From Nitzschia sp. DOCU1 (lineage: Eukaryota > Bacillariophyta > Bacillariophyceae > Bacillariales > Bacillariaceae): a DNA stretch of 64,000 nucleotides. The notes under the pieces were generated by a model that was not told where the DNA came from, searched no databases, and saw only the letters and a program-made list of their open reading frames with translations. The position numbers and the translations under genes were made by a program. The stretch spans positions 1,860,001 through 1,924,000 of the forward strand of contig OX595995.1 of assembly GCA_951394045.1 (NCBI GenBank). The letters are read 5' to 3'. Position 1 is the first letter of the stretch. Each line of letters begins with the position of its first letter. Positions 32,363 to 43,553 of this stretch are shown here, in pieces.

Positions 32363-35300
32363 TTAACTATGATAGGGATGTATGTTACGAATGTTCCAAG
32401 TCTGAGTAACTGCACCCTTCTGGATACGTACTGTACCGTTGTCATTCACGGCGACTATTGGATACGGACCATCGTAAGGGTTAGCACCAAACTTACGTTG
32501 TTGGTCCTGCTTGATCATGATCTGTTGGCCTACGTGATACTCATACGGTAATCGCGTTTTGTTTTCTGCCGCATTGTTCTTCGCAATGCGTTGCATCTTG
32601 CGCTCACGGATGAGCTTCCAATTAGCTTCGAAGCGGGTGTTGAGAATGGCATCTCTACCAAAAACTAGTTGCATCGGCGTAGCCTGTAGCGTCGTGTGAT
32701 ATGTCGCGCGCACGGCGAACATCACGGCTGCCAGGATTCCATCGAGTCCGACGGTATCGTCTGAGTGCTGCAGTTCAAACGTACGAATCATATTCCCGAT
32801 AGTTTGGTGTACTCGTTCGAGTATTGCGTTCGCCTGCGGGTTTCTCGCAGTGATTGGGCGCGCAAGCACGCCATAGTCTTCCTTGACCATTCGCCGGAAT
32901 TCGCCCATGAACTCCGTGCCGCGGTCATAAATAACTTGTTGTGGCCACGGGTATCTTGTGAACCACGTCTTTTCGGCTAATTCGGCGATACTAAAAGCCT
33001 CTTTATTGGGTACGCGAACCATCTCAAACCAGCCAGTTGCCGGATCAATCATGGTAAGGCACCAAAGCTCGAGTTGTTTCTGTTTACCCTTATTTCGTTT
33101 ACCCTGGTTAATCGAGTAGGGGCCTATGAGATCGACACGTAGGATTTCCCAGGGTTCGCTCTCGGGTTCCTTAATTGGCAGGTGCCCATACTTAAGGGTC
33201 TTGCGCTTTGTTAATTGGCACAACCTGCATTTCTTGCAGATGTCGACGACGTCGGTTCGCAGTCCTTTCCAGTAGAAATGCTGCCGAATCGTGTGCTCCG
33301 TACGGGTCTCCCCCGGGTGACACAGTGTCTCGTGGTACCACTCAACGCATCGGCGTTGGAGTGACTGCGGAATAACTATCTTACAATCTCTAACTACTAG
33401 AGGACGTTTCTTACCGCCCCCACGAAAAACCTTTACACTATATCTACTGTCCGACGCTGCCTTTTGGAGCAGCGCGGTATCTTTTCGCTGATGTCGCATA
33501 ATGTACTTGTAGGTAAGGGGGAAGACGCTTTCAGGTAGTTCATCGCCCCCAAAGTACTCTGCGAAATTGGCCTCGGTAAAGGGCTTTTCGTCCTTACCAA
33601 GTCGACTAAGGGCGTCCGCTACTACATTCGTCTCACCTCGAACGTAGACAAGTTCGGGACCATACTCTTCGAGGATGAGTCGCCAGCGCATAACGCGTTC
33701 AGTATTGAAGTTTTTATAGGTTAGATTCTTGTGGTCGGTGTAGACGCGAATCTGTTGACCTAGGAGAATCGTACGGAACTCCTTGAGTGTTTCTACAATA
33801 GCTAGTAGTTCCCGCTCGGTAGTGGTATACCGTGTCTGCGCGGGATTGAGTTTGCGACTATAGAACGCGATAGGCTTACCGTTCTGCGAGATGACCGCGC
33901 CAAGCTGCGTGTCGCTCGCGTCAGTATGTATATCAAACGGTAGATGAAAGTTCGGGTAAGTTAGGAGAACCTCCTTACTTATTATTTTCTTCATCGTGTC
34001 AAATGCCTCTTGGTGCGCGCCGGTCCACTCCCACTTAGCTGTTTTCGACGTAAGTGATGCGAGCGGGGCGAGGATGTGCGAACGGCGCACCCACATGTCG
34101 CGATAATAATTCACGATACCGATGAAAGCGCGTAGTTCCTTTTTATTGCGCGGTGCGAGCATGGCTTGGATTGCTTGCACTTTGGTTGCTACTGGTTGGA
34201 TGCCGTCGCGGGTAATCCAGTAGCCAAGGTATTCGAGCTCCGCTTTCGCGAAGAAGGACTTCTTGATGTTCACCTTGAGTCCCGTGTCTTTCAGACGTTG
34301 TAGTACCACGTCGAGTTTCTCTAGGTGGTCTAGGTAACTACCCTTAGTAAGTACTAGAAGATCGTCTATGTACGTACGTATGTACTCTAGGTCTGCGAAC
34401 AGCGACAACATCTTTTCCTGGAAGATATCGGGGCTATTGCTGAGTCCCATAGGTAGTCGCTGCATCTCATATTTTCCCCATGGGAAGACGAGAGTGCAAA
34501 GTTTCTTTGCGTTCGGACTAAGTTCCACATGGTAGTAGCCCATGTTTAGGTCTAAACTAGTAGCGTACTGAAAACCTTCTAGTTTTAACAGTAGCTCTTG
34601 TATCTTTGGTAGCGGGAATGGCTTCCGCTTGATTCGCTTGTTGAGCTCGCGGAAGTCGTTTATGAACCGTACCGTCTTGTCCTTCTTTGGTATGATGAAC
34701 GACGGTGCCGCCCATTCAGAGCGGTTGACTTTCTTTAGTACGCCGACTGCGCAGAGGCGATCGACCTCGTCGCGTAGCGTCTGTTCATATGCCTTCGGCA
34801 CTGGATATGGCCTCGCATGATATGGCGTGACATTAGGCTTTAGCTCGATATCATAGGGCTCGCCTTTCCAAGTGCCGAGCGTGCCGTCAAAGAGCGTCTC
34901 ATGTTTCTGAAGAAGCGTCTTGAGGGCGGATTTATCTTCTTCCGACAGATGGTCCATCTCGGAGATTTTCTGCGGAATGTCCGCTGGGGCATATTTAGCG
35001 TCTAAGATTTGTTTAATAGACTTGGCACCACCATCTGCGTCGGCCTGCCAGGCGTCTTCGTTGGGCGTCTCGCCATATATCTTCATTGCTATAGCAGCTA
35101 AATCCCATTCGACTTCCCTTGTCTTGAAGTCGAACTTGACACCTAGTTCTCGCAGAAGATCTCTGCCAATGATCATGTCGTAGTTGCCAAGGTCGGATGT
35201 CACCTGGAAGACCCATTCAATCACCCTATTGGCATGAAATTCCGGAAGTTTAAACTGGATTTTTACTTCGCGGTGTGTCTCGACGACACCTCCAGCTGTC

Positions 35301-35560
35301 GTGAAGGTGGTTCTCGATGGTGTCGTCCTGACACGTAGTTTCCTGACATGCTTCTCGGAGATCAGTCCTCGTGATGCTCCGGTGTCTAGTAGCGTCGTCA
35401 ACGCTGCCGCCTTGGCCTTGCCTAGGCGCGTGTTAATTTGCGCGAAACAGTACGGAATTTCGTCTGGCGCGGTTTTCTGGCGTTTTGGTGAGCTCCGGTT
35501 GTACAGTCGCGTTATCGCGTGCGATTCCGCCGCGATACGGTAATTAATGCATTGGTCCAA
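32363..35560 (-). CDS. Gypsy Pol: protease, RT, RNase H, integrase
   Basis: 1,065 residues in one open frame. The protease active site is DTGAS (about 59-63), with the IIGRDLL strand near 130. The RT spans about 235-410 with FINDFRELNKR, SLDLNMGYYHVEL, LPMGLSNSP and YIDD at 397-400. RNase H follows (DIHTDASDTQLGAV, ERELLAIVETLKEF, YTDHKNLTY). Integrase has the HHCC zinc site (ETLCHPGETRTEHTIRQHF, CKKCRLC), then Asp in RVDLIGPY, Asp in YDRGTEF and Glu in ILERVHQTIGN. There is no chromodomain; it ends soon after a basic GPYPIV strand. The first codon shown is TTG and the frame is open a little further upstream, so the N-terminus is uncertain. Confidence 0.9.
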   Translation of the reverse strand: MDQCINYRIAAESHAITRLYNRSSPKRQKTAPDEIPYCFAQINTRLGKAKAAALTTLLDTGASRGLISEKHVRKLRVRTTPSRTTFTTAGGVVETHREVKIQFKLPEFHANRVIEWVFQVTSDLGNYDMIIGRDLLRELGVKFDFKTREVEWDLAAIAMKIYGETPNEDAWQADADGGAKSIKQILDAKYAPADIPQKISEMDHLSEEDKSALKTLLQKHETLFDGTLGTWKGEPYDIELKPNVTPYHARPYPVPKAYEQTLRDEVDRLCAVGVLKKVNRSEWAAPSFIIPKKDKTVRFINDFRELNKRIKRKPFPLPKIQELLLKLEGFQYATSLDLNMGYYHVELSPNAKKLCTLVFPWGKYEMQRLPMGLSNSPDIFQEKMLSLFADLEYIRTYIDDLLVLTKGSYLDHLEKLDVVLQRLKDTGLKVNIKKSFFAKAELEYLGYWITRDGIQPVATKVQAIQAMLAPRNKKELRAFIGIVNYYRDMWVRRSHILAPLASLTSKTAKWEWTGAHQEAFDTMKKIISKEVLLTYPNFHLPFDIHTDASDTQLGAVISQNGKPIAFYSRKLNPAQTRYTTTERELLAIVETLKEFRTILLGQQIRVYTDHKNLTYKNFNTERVMRWRLILEEYGPELVYVRGETNVVADALSRLGKDEKPFTEANFAEYFGGDELPESVFPLTYKYIMRHQRKDTALLQKAASDSRYSVKVFRGGGKKRPLVVRDCKIVIPQSLQRRCVEWYHETLCHPGETRTEHTIRQHFYWKGLRTDVVDICKKCRLCQLTKRKTLKYGHLPIKEPESEPWEILRVDLIGPYSINQGKRNKGKQKQLELWCLTMIDPATGWFEMVRVPNKEAFSIAELAEKTWFTRYPWPQQVIYDRGTEFMGEFRRMVKEDYGVLARPITARNPQANAILERVHQTIGNMIRTFELQHSDDTVGLDGILAAVMFAVRATYHTTLQATPMQLVFGRDAILNTRFEANWKLIRERKMQRIAKNNAAENKTRLPYEYHVGQQIMIKQDQQRKFGANPYDGPYPIVAVNDNGTVRIQKGAVTQTWNIRNIHPYHS

Positions 35561-35733
35561 TGAGGCGAAGACCTCCCCGGCTCGGACGGTATATAGACGG
35601 ATGGGCTCGCATGTCGTGCCCCATCGTGTTGCTCGTGGAAAACGAAAACTTCGTCACATCCGCAATTTTTGCGTTTCCCACCTACTCTTTCAGAGATTTT
35701 GTAATAGGATAACTCGTCCTTATGATTATGCAT
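35512..35733 (-). CDS. Short frame bridging gypsy gag and pol
   Basis: An ATG at 35733 opens 73 residues (ending 35512) that overlap the start of the pol frame. It includes KISERVGGKRKNCGCDEVF. It could be the real start of Pol, reached by a frameshift, or just an accidental frame in the 210-bp gap after gag. Confidence 0.3.
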   Translation of the reverse strand: MHNHKDELSYYKISERVGGKRKNCGCDEVFVFHEQHDGARHASPSVYIPSEPGRSSPHWTNALITVSRRNRTR

Positions 35734-35769
35734 TAAACTAGATTTTTCGTGTACAACTCGCTCACACCT

Positions 35770-36933
35770 TCAGTTTTCATCGTCGCTAGCGACAAGGTTA
35801 GCCAAGAGTTCGTCCACATTGAAGTTTTCCTCGTCGGGTGGATCAATCGCCTTGCGCTTGCGTTCGTCCTTGACCATGTTCTGGATCATGGCATGTAGTT
35901 CTTCTTTCTTGTTGGCGCCGCCATCGTCACGAACCCAAGTGCGGTTACCGTAACGAGGCTTTTTATCGCCATTCTTGATGAAGTTTCCATGGGCGGCAGC
36001 CATCTTCTGGGCCTGCGCCACCACCATCTTGCAGTCCCCAGTGTTGTGGGACCAGTTGGGGCCATGGTAGGCACATTTAAAGGGAGGAGTCTTGTCATTA
36101 GGGCCGCGCTTAATAGCGGGCTTCGAGTGATCCATTCGCGGGTCTCGCTTCCCCTTCGGAGGATGGTTGCCATCTGGCTTCTGCTTACGGACGTGGTGAG
36201 TTTCGTGCAATTTTTCGGTGAATTCGAGGCGCTCGCAGAACTGGGTAAACTCGTCCAAAGTGTGGTCAATCGGCTCGAAACCCTGCAGGATCATCTGTTG
36301 ACGCCAACTGGCGGGAATGGCGAATTCTGCATGCTCAATGATCTCGTCGTTGGGAAGCTTGTTGGCTGCTCCACGAGTGCTGTCAAACATCGCCAAGTAG
36401 CTGTTGAGTTGCTGGAAGCGGCTGATATATTCCTTCATCGACATCTCAGGAGGCTTGCGACACAAACGGCGCATGTAACATTTCTGGGTCTGAAGTGCGC
36501 GAGCCGGGAGAACGTAGTTAGTCACTCCTTGGAGGACGATTTTCAAATTTGCACTTGTTTCGTTCCCAGCGGTCGCTGCGGTTTCCTCGAACTTGGCGAG
36601 GGCCTTTCCGGTGAGGATACGGCGGTAAAACTCATACTTTTGCGGACCGGTAGTCAGGTGCTGACCGTTGATCACCTTTTTGGCCTTTTCTTGGAGGCGA
36701 AACCAAGTTTCAGGCGACTCGTTGCCGTTGAACGGAAGAATCGACAGTTCGAACTGAGTGGAGGTTGGATCTTCAGGAACATTGCGACACTTGAAGGTAA
36801 CCAGTTTTTCCTTGTTCACTGCAACTTCAGGTTCACGTTGAATAGGGATCGGGGCTCGTTGAAAACCTTTTCTCGACATGTCATGGCGAGGAATAGCCGC
36901 GGCGGCGGCAACGGTTGCGTTAGAGAGCTTCAT
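35770..36933 (-). CDS. Gypsy Gag
   Basis: The first ATG (36933) gives 387 residues. A retrotransposon-gag helical domain is visible (ESPETWFRLQEKAKKV, LTGKALAKFEETA, KEYISRFQQLNSYL, LDEFTQFCERLEF). The C-terminal part is basic with one incomplete zinc-knuckle-like run (FKCAYHGPNWSHNTGDC: Cys, His, His, Cys). Its frame is separate from pol. Helix-rich core and position next to the leader support the call. Confidence 0.8.
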   Translation of the reverse strand: MKLSNATVAAAAAIPRHDMSRKGFQRAPIPIQREPEVAVNKEKLVTFKCRNVPEDPTSTQFELSILPFNGNESPETWFRLQEKAKKVINGQHLTTGPQKYEFYRRILTGKALAKFEETAATAGNETSANLKIVLQGVTNYVLPARALQTQKCYMRRLCRKPPEMSMKEYISRFQQLNSYLAMFDSTRGAANKLPNDEIIEHAEFAIPASWRQQMILQGFEPIDHTLDEFTQFCERLEFTEKLHETHHVRKQKPDGNHPPKGKRDPRMDHSKPAIKRGPNDKTPPFKCAYHGPNWSHNTGDCKMVVAQAQKMAAAHGNFIKNGDKKPRYGNRTWVRDDGGANKKEELHAMIQNMVKDERKRKAIDPPDEENFNVDELLANLVASDDEN

Positions 36934-36984
36934 CTTGAGTAAATTGATCTTGATCACGACGATTGTCGTGGAGTGTTAACACTA

Positions 36985-37516
36985 TGCACTACGTCGTTTG
37001 TAGGATCGAAAAGGTTGTGAAAATTATGGCTAGGTTAAAAACTAGATGTATTTCTCATGCAAGTTGTCTCGTAGGCTCTCGTAGTTCTAGTAGAGTCGAG
37101 ACCTTTGACATGCATCGACAACAATCCGAACAGGAGGTTGATGCATCTTGTAGTAGACTAGCTACGACGTTGTACTAGGGTTCTTTGGACGTCGTCAGCT
37201 ACTCTGGAATAAAGTATAGCTACCTCGATGTCATCGAGGTGCCAGATCTTAGGTGGCATTGACACTAGGATCTCATCGGCATTCGACTAGCTGGAGTCAT
37301 GCGCGATGCCTGCGTCATGCAACGTCACGTCGTCGGTGACGTCAATAGGTTATGGGCCTTGTCCGACGATGTCCGAGACCGGCCTAGCGTTCGCGTCCGC
37401 GCGCAACGCTTTCGTCATGCTACGTCATCACACATGATGTCACACATGACTAAATAGACTAATATTATTGGACTACAATCATTCGAAGGAGTCGACGTGT
37501 AAAGCAGTGTACTGCA
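36985..37516 (-). repeat. Gypsy 5' LTR
   Basis: Same sequence as 31804-32335. On the minus strand it is followed by the leader TAGTGTTAACACTCCACGAC, which does not start with TGG, so a conventional tRNA-3'-end primer site is not visible. Confidence 0.9.
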
Positions 37517-37983
37517 CCACTTCGTTCTATCAAGAATTGGTTGAACATCAATGCTCCCCTCATTCGATACAGCGTTCGCGCCGCTGAGACGGACGTTCGC
37601 CGCACTACTCCTGCGATTACTACTCTCTTCCCTCCTGTCCCTGTCCCTTCTCCCCTGCGACGATCTCGCCATGCTCGCCGCTCTGCCATTGCATCCCGTA
37701 CGGCCATACCCCTTTCCAAGACCAAGCCAACCCGCCTGTCCAACTACTTTCCTATCACACCGTCCCATCCTCCCCACCCTCTTCGCTACACTCGACCACG
37801 CACCACTACACCAAATTCTTATTCACGCTCCGTGCAACGGAAGCTCTCTGACCTATGGCCAGACCATCCAAGTTAATCGTCTTTACTTTATAGGGTCGCT
37901 CCGGCCGCCCGGGTGAGTCTACTGCTGTCCCTATATGGGGAGTATTGTGATAGCCATTAAAACTAGTTTCCTGTTTGTTTGTT

Positions 37984-39065
37984 TACATTCTTAACTCCCA
38001 CCGGTACGCGACCGACGATACTATTATGCCTAGCTAGTGGATTGCCCGAAGAGTTCAAGATTGGTGGGGCCAAGCTAGAGTGAGCATCAAAGAGACTGCA
38101 GGTGGCTGAATATTATTTGGACGTGTTCTCAGAGAGGAGGAATTGTAAAGACGCGAGTGGAATCGACGCAACTCCCGATATTAGCCGCGGCGACTACATT
38201 CATGTGAATTAACGCTTTTCAAACAAGTATAGTGACACGATCCACTCGTTTCCATTTTCAAGCCCCCATAGCTCAGCGCAGGCAAGGAAAAAGAGTCTCC
38301 AATTGACATACCACTCGCGTTCCTTGCCGGCACCATAGGCCTCGGTCAAGACAGGTTTGAGTTCGCCCGACTTCCAGCTTTTATCCAAATAAGCGAGCCA
38401 TCCATTGGAAGTCTTTTCGTAGTTTGTTCCATTCACACGCCAGTGATTCTGGATACTAAAGTCATTGGCGAAATACAATAACAAGTCGTCACTCGGCATG
38501 GTTCCCCCGGTGAAAAAGTTCTCCGACATCCAGCCTTGTTCGAAATGATAGGTGAAATCTTTATGAGTGAAAATATGAACGAACAACTTGCCTCCAGGCT
38601 TGAGGAATCCGTGAACTTTTTTCATGAGATGATCATAGTTCTTCATGTGCTCGAACCTGGAAAGAAGCCAATACAATGTGAGATTACCGACCCGCCACCG
38701 CGACAGGAGATGATAGGTAGTTGATTTCCACTTACATTTCCACCGTCATTACCAAATCATTGCCCTTGACGACATTCAAAGCCCCCTTATCATCAGACAC
38801 ATTGCAAGTGACAATAGTGATATTGTTGACATTGTATCCTCGCTTCTTGGCCGTCGCCAGGATGTATTGTCGCTGAGAGTGAGAGTTGGAGATTCCCGTA
38901 ATGTTGGCATTCGGGAAGCGCTCCACAAGGTGCAAGGTGAGAGATCCCCAGCCACAGCCCAAATCTACAATGCTCATTCCATCTTTGACATTGGCAAGTT
39001 TACAGTAATGATCCAACATGGCAACTTCGGACTCTTCAAAGGTGGTGGACGGCGACGGCCACAAT
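37984..39065. repeat. Segmental duplication, partial copy B (matches 29307-30387)
   Basis: The copy starts abruptly after the LINE tail at 37983 and ends at 39065, where sequence equivalent to 24471 begins. Only a 2-bp overlap (TC) is shared at the right junction. One base is inserted in the methyltransferase intron relative to copy A. Confidence 0.9.
38209..39064 (-). pseudogene. Methyltransferase copy B, 5' truncated
   Basis: It keeps exon 2 and the second half of exon 1, from WPSPSTTFEESEVAM through the SAM site VDLGCGWGS to the stop. It lacks the first ~145 codons and any start. The intron has several changes (CAATACAATG for CAATAAAAGG on the plus strand, and an extra base). One substitution changes LAERFP to LVERFP. 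It cannot give a full enzyme. Confidence 0.85.
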
Positions 39066-39292
39066 CAATCGTCTTCTACTCGGAAACTGGCACCCCAGCC
39101 CACAGATTCTAACCCCTGGATGGGCCCTTTTAATTGCAGGCCAACCGGCCTCCCTTTTTGCCCGCAAGGACCTCTACCAGCACGTCTGGAAGGGGACCAC
39201 CAAGGAGTATTGGTCCAACAAATTCCGGTGGCCTCCATCGGCAATCTGGTCCGTGCAGTGGGACCTCTTGGCCGACGTTTGGCACCGCCCCA

Positions 39293-40593
39293 TTGAGTTC
39301 CATAGTTTGCGTATGTTGCTCAATTGTGCAGCATTTGTGCCTCCTTCCAACAAGACCTGCTGCTCTTCTACCTGACACCGTGCGTGGATTAGACGGTCGT
39401 TGGCCACCAGAACAAGGTAAGGGTTCACACCTCGCTCCAGGAAGAAATCGTTGGGTGCCTTGAATTCCAACGTTTCAAATGTGGACCAGATCTCAGCCGT
39501 GGCCAACGGAACCTTGTACTTAAGCTCTGATGCCACCTGATCGAATAGCGCTTGCAGAACAGTGATCTTTTTGGCCTTTCCGGCGTTAGCCATCAAACTG
39601 TACAACTCAGTGGGTGAGGCGCAACAAGTTACTTAGAGTTAGCTTCCACTTGCTGCTGGGCTTCTTCAAGGCTTCGGAGTCAGCTTGAACCCTTCCAACT
39701 GCCTGTTGTTGGCTAGCTAGAAACTCCGTAACCAATCGTAAGAGTTGAGAGTTGGGCTCGCTATCTCCACTGGGCGATGCTGCCTCCGGGGGCACAGTCC
39801 TAGCCCGTTGAGTCCAACTTTAGGCGATTCATGAGTTCGGTGTCCATAAGGACACGGTGAGGCAAAGTGGACCTCTCGATGCGGGCTCGGTATCCTTCCG
39901 TAGCCAGGACTTGCAACCAATCCAACAGAGGATCCCAGTCATCACGTTGCTCTGCAGGGAGATCTTCAAGCAATGAATTCACAAGAAGAATGATCTTCCC
40001 GACGGGCATGTCGGGATCTTGGCATGGCATAGCTGCCAACTTCGGAGGCACATAGATCCCATGACAGGTCTTAACCTGATCATAAGTGGTGTTGGGGGCA
40101 TCATCCGGCACCGCTCCCACAGGGCCTTGCTCCCATCCCGGAGTTATGAAGTGAGTCACATAGTGACGCCAAGAGTGCACCTTGAATGTACCAGCAACGA
40201 TGTTAAAGGCCAGCGAAGGCAATTGCACCAGCTGCAGCAACTTATCCCCCACAACGTCCATCTTGAAGAGAAGCACCTTGTCATACCAGTCCTTTGCTTT
40301 GGTGATGCCCATGGGGACTGGGAACACCAAAGCACAGTGACAGAACACAGGGGTGGGGTGGTCTTTAGCGACAGTCAAGTAGTCAAGTACGAGTGCAGCA
40401 TTTCGTCCCAGGTACGCTTGACATCTGTGTAGCGATCGGTACTGCTGATGTCGGTTCCTTCTTCAATAGCAAACATCTTGAACACGCTTTCCAGATCAAC
40501 CTGGCACTCGGTCCAATCCACATTCGCATAGAGGGAGTGGTAAGTGCTAGGCGCCTCAGTTAGGGAGGCGGCGGCTTCAGCAAAACGGACCAT
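39293..40593 (-). pseudogene. Gag-like protein remnants (copy C)
   Basis: Duplicate of 24700-26000 with the same frameshifts and stops, so these breaks predate the duplication. Two single-base differences are seen (near 40004 and 40101). Confidence 0.45.
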
Positions 40594-42241
40594 TATCTGG
40601 TTAATCGGCGAAAACTATTCCTGGTGGTAGTAGTAGCCTGTTATCCAAGCTTTCCTTTCCAATTTGCTGATCTCGAGACAGCAAGAGAAAAAGTTTTATG
40701 CATAGGTCTTTCAGCTCGTCTCTCTTTTTCCTCTTCTACCGGCCTCTCGTTTGTAGTAAGTCGGTTAGTAGTTAATTTTGGAGGCCGGCAGCTCGAAATT
40801 CGATCCAGGTGCCTGTGACGTCGTCTCCTTCTTTTGTCTGTCCTTCCGCGGTTACTAGGAGTGACCAGCTTGCAAATCTGATGTGGTGGCATGTGAATTT
40901 GTTTGAAATTGTTGCATTACAAAAATTTCCCCATGGAGGATTTCATCATTTCACGCATCACCCTCCCTTGAAATAACCGCCAACGTTAGCATTGTCAACT
41001 CTTGAGGGCAATAATGAGGAATTCTAAATTTTTATGTAATACAATCCGGAATGATATAACACCAAGAACCGAGGTTCCCGCCTCACAAACATGGATTCCA
41101 CTATCATATCTGACACAAATGACTGAACCAATTTGTAAATTCATTGAAGTTTGGTGCCCTCCCTCCTAGTTACAAATCCAGAGCAAGATGACAAAACAAA
41201 CTATACTGGAAACCTAGTAAACGTCTAAAGAGTACGTATGTTCATTTTCACAACTTGAAACGGTCTGTAGCAAAAGTGTCATAAGCTTTTTCTGACTGTG
41301 CTCTATATCACATCGCATCGTGCGTGCACTGATGCATTATTTTACCCGTAATTTGTACGTAGTCAGAAATTAGTTGCTACTGAGCTCCCTTTGGCTTCTC
41401 AGGCGTAGTAACTTTCGGGATCCATTCTTTAAGGGAAGACAAAAAGAGTATCAAAAGGATTTCACGCCAGATGTAAGTGGTGAAGACTAGTGAGCATCAA
41501 CACCATTGCACCCTGGTCCCAGTAGGACTTGTTACTAAACCTACACGCGCGCATACTCGTGACTGGTTAGTCCCGAAGGGAAATTGCTGCAAAATCCACT
41601 TTGCACCAATGCGAGAAAAGTGTTATGCGACTCCACGCCAGCATTCATTTTATGATTACTATCCTAGAGATAGATCTGAAGCCTCGTAACACTTTTCTCG
41701 CATTGGTGCAAAGCTACAGTTAGGTAAATCTACTTAGGGAAACATGTCGGAAATGCAGTTATCCAAGTCCAAAAACAAATTTTTGTAAACCGTTCAACAG
41801 AGTGCGCCTGTCGGATGACTCGTTATTTTTGCGCGCCTGTCAGACCGGCCCTGAAATTTTTGTAATGTTTCCGGATTGGTTTGAGGAGGCCGGTCGGCGT
41901 CCGACATGGAAACGACATTTCCACATCATAAATCTCAGCATCAATATTATGAAGGAAGGAGACCAGCGAATTTAGCGCGAGCTGGCCGATCTGCGAATCC
42001 CACATGGCGCGGCACCGCGGATCCTGCATGCATGATGGGAGTTGGAATCCTCTAATACCACTACTAGCTAGTGAGGGAATTTGCGCTACCTTGGTAGAAG
42101 AAAATAGAAAGGAGAGATGATAGATTTGTTAGTTGACCAACGGGATAAGTGAATTCAATCTTCTGAAAGTGTAGCGAGGCTGAGTAGCATTTCCTGAAAA
42201 GGTCGACGTGGATGGTAGGAAACAATCCATTTTTGACGTTA
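40594..42241. other. Intergenic spacer of the duplicated block (copy C)
   Basis: Duplicate of 26001-27648; no gene recognised. It holds the second copy of the hairpin. Confidence 0.5.
41599..41713. repeat. Perfect 27-bp inverted repeat with 61-bp loop (copy C)
   Basis: Same sequence as 27006-27120, both arms conserved. Confidence 0.85.
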
Positions 42242-43553
42242 CTAGAATGACATCGCTACCATGATAATATTCAATAGCAACAGTGGCGCAAGCATTCCCG
42301 TTGGATGAGGAGCCGAAGCGCTGCCGGTACCAGTATTTGATGGAAACAGCGGAAGTGCTTCATCCATGGTTGATGCCCCTTTTGGCATGACCGCCATCTC
42401 AAATTTGAACTCAGTTCGGATTCCATTTGCAGTTTCTTCGACTTGTTCCATTCGTCTGCTCCCAGGCACCAACGTTCCCTTGTGATCCTCGGATATTGCG
42501 TCCTCGTCTCTGAATTGAATGTAAGAAATTCCGCTCCAGAAGATTATCCCACTTTCGTTTCCAAAGAAATCATTTTCGATGTGGAACTCGAACGCACACA
42601 CATCTGCTCCTGGCTGGCAATCAAAAGCAATCAAGTTGTCCAGCGAAGCCTCAAGAACGAATGGCTCGACCGACTCTCCATTACTCATATTACGGTAAAA
42701 CGAAAACTTTTCAATCTCCTTCAGGACCACTCCTTCTTCCATTATTTCCGGAGTGGGCATCACACAAAGTCGCACTACCTGCACGCCACTACCATCATCT
42801 ACGACTTCAAGCAAATTGGAATCACTGTCGCAAACATAGGCCAGTACAGCTGTTCCTTCGTCTGCAAGATCTTGGACTAGTTGCACATCCGGAACTCTGC
42901 CGATGAAACCGTTAACGTCGTCTTCCAAACGAACCGAAAGACGAATGAGAGTTTCCAAAAAGTTGACCTCCACGCTTTCGACGTCCGCAATGTCTTTGTT
43001 GTACACGCCAAAACGAACACAGAATCGAACGATTCCATACCCTTCCGTGCTGTCTTGCTGGTAGATGGGGGATGTTTGGATATTAGACGGATCAACGGTC
43101 ATGGTCACTTTCATCTCTCGAGTACTCTCTCCAGTTCCAACTGGCTTGAGATCAACCCGTAACCGCGACGATAGATAGTTGTTTGAATTAGCAATATCAT
43201 TGTCACCGGGGTCGCCATCTTGGCCGTCTTGGCAACCATGCCCATCAAAAAATTTGTATAACACGAAAGCTGATTTCGTACTCTAGATGAAAGCGAAGAT
43301 TATCGTATACAAAACGAGGAGCTTGTATCGTATAGTGTTCTTCTAAGTCAGCACCACTGAGATGTCGGATTAAACTCCTCACGTCGGGGCTGTTGAACGG
43401 ATGTTGCTGACTCTGCATGGTACGACCACGATATCGAACAATGTAACGATTGTGTGTGAGGACGAGCCGATATTCTTGGATTATTTGTACTCTGGTAGTA
43501 GACAACTTACTATGGCTATCTGGAATTGTATAGACAGTATCTGTATGAAGCAA
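42242..43553 (-). pseudogene. Putative surface protein, frameshifted (copy C)
   Basis: Duplicate of the 442-residue frame at 27649-28977. A 17-bp deletion near 43268, between short GC repeats, shifts the frame after FHLEYEIS. The N-terminal part (43245-43553) then ends early, and the C-terminal part (42242-43264) stays open. Copy A is therefore the better candidate for a functional gene, unless the deletion falls in an unrecognised intron. Confidence 0.6.

Larger units (their letters stand above)
31804..37516 (-). mobile_element. Intact-looking Ty3/gypsy element with identical LTRs
   Basis: Two 532-bp LTRs (31804-32335 and 36985-37516) flank gag (35770-36933) and pol (32363-35560). I find no difference between the LTRs on reading. 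CCAC flanks the insertion on both sides (31800-31803 and 37517-37520). A polypurine tract (ATGGGGGCGGG on the minus strand) abuts the 3' LTR. All enzymatic motifs are present without stops, so it is young and possibly competent. Confidence 0.9.
31200..37983 (+). pseudogene. LINE ORF2 C-terminal fragment interrupted by a gypsy element
   Basis: The coding part is 31200-31803 plus 37517-37876. Removing the gypsy element and one CCAC copy rejoins the frame (THMEMPL, then RSIKNWLNINAPLIRYS). The protein matches the end of the 8-kb LINE ORF2: IGWDHLVRGKF against MGWDQPLRGRL, DVETHMEM against SVEAHMAT, and WLNINAPLIRYSVRAAE against WINLNEPAIRRSIRARE. It is 5' truncated. After the stop a short 3' region ends in TTTGTTTGTTT at 37983, just where copy B of the duplication begins. 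Confidence 0.75.

Noticed and set aside
35989..36942. 317-codon plus-strand frame opposite the gypsy gag
   Set aside because: Antisense shadow of gag; no recognisable domain.
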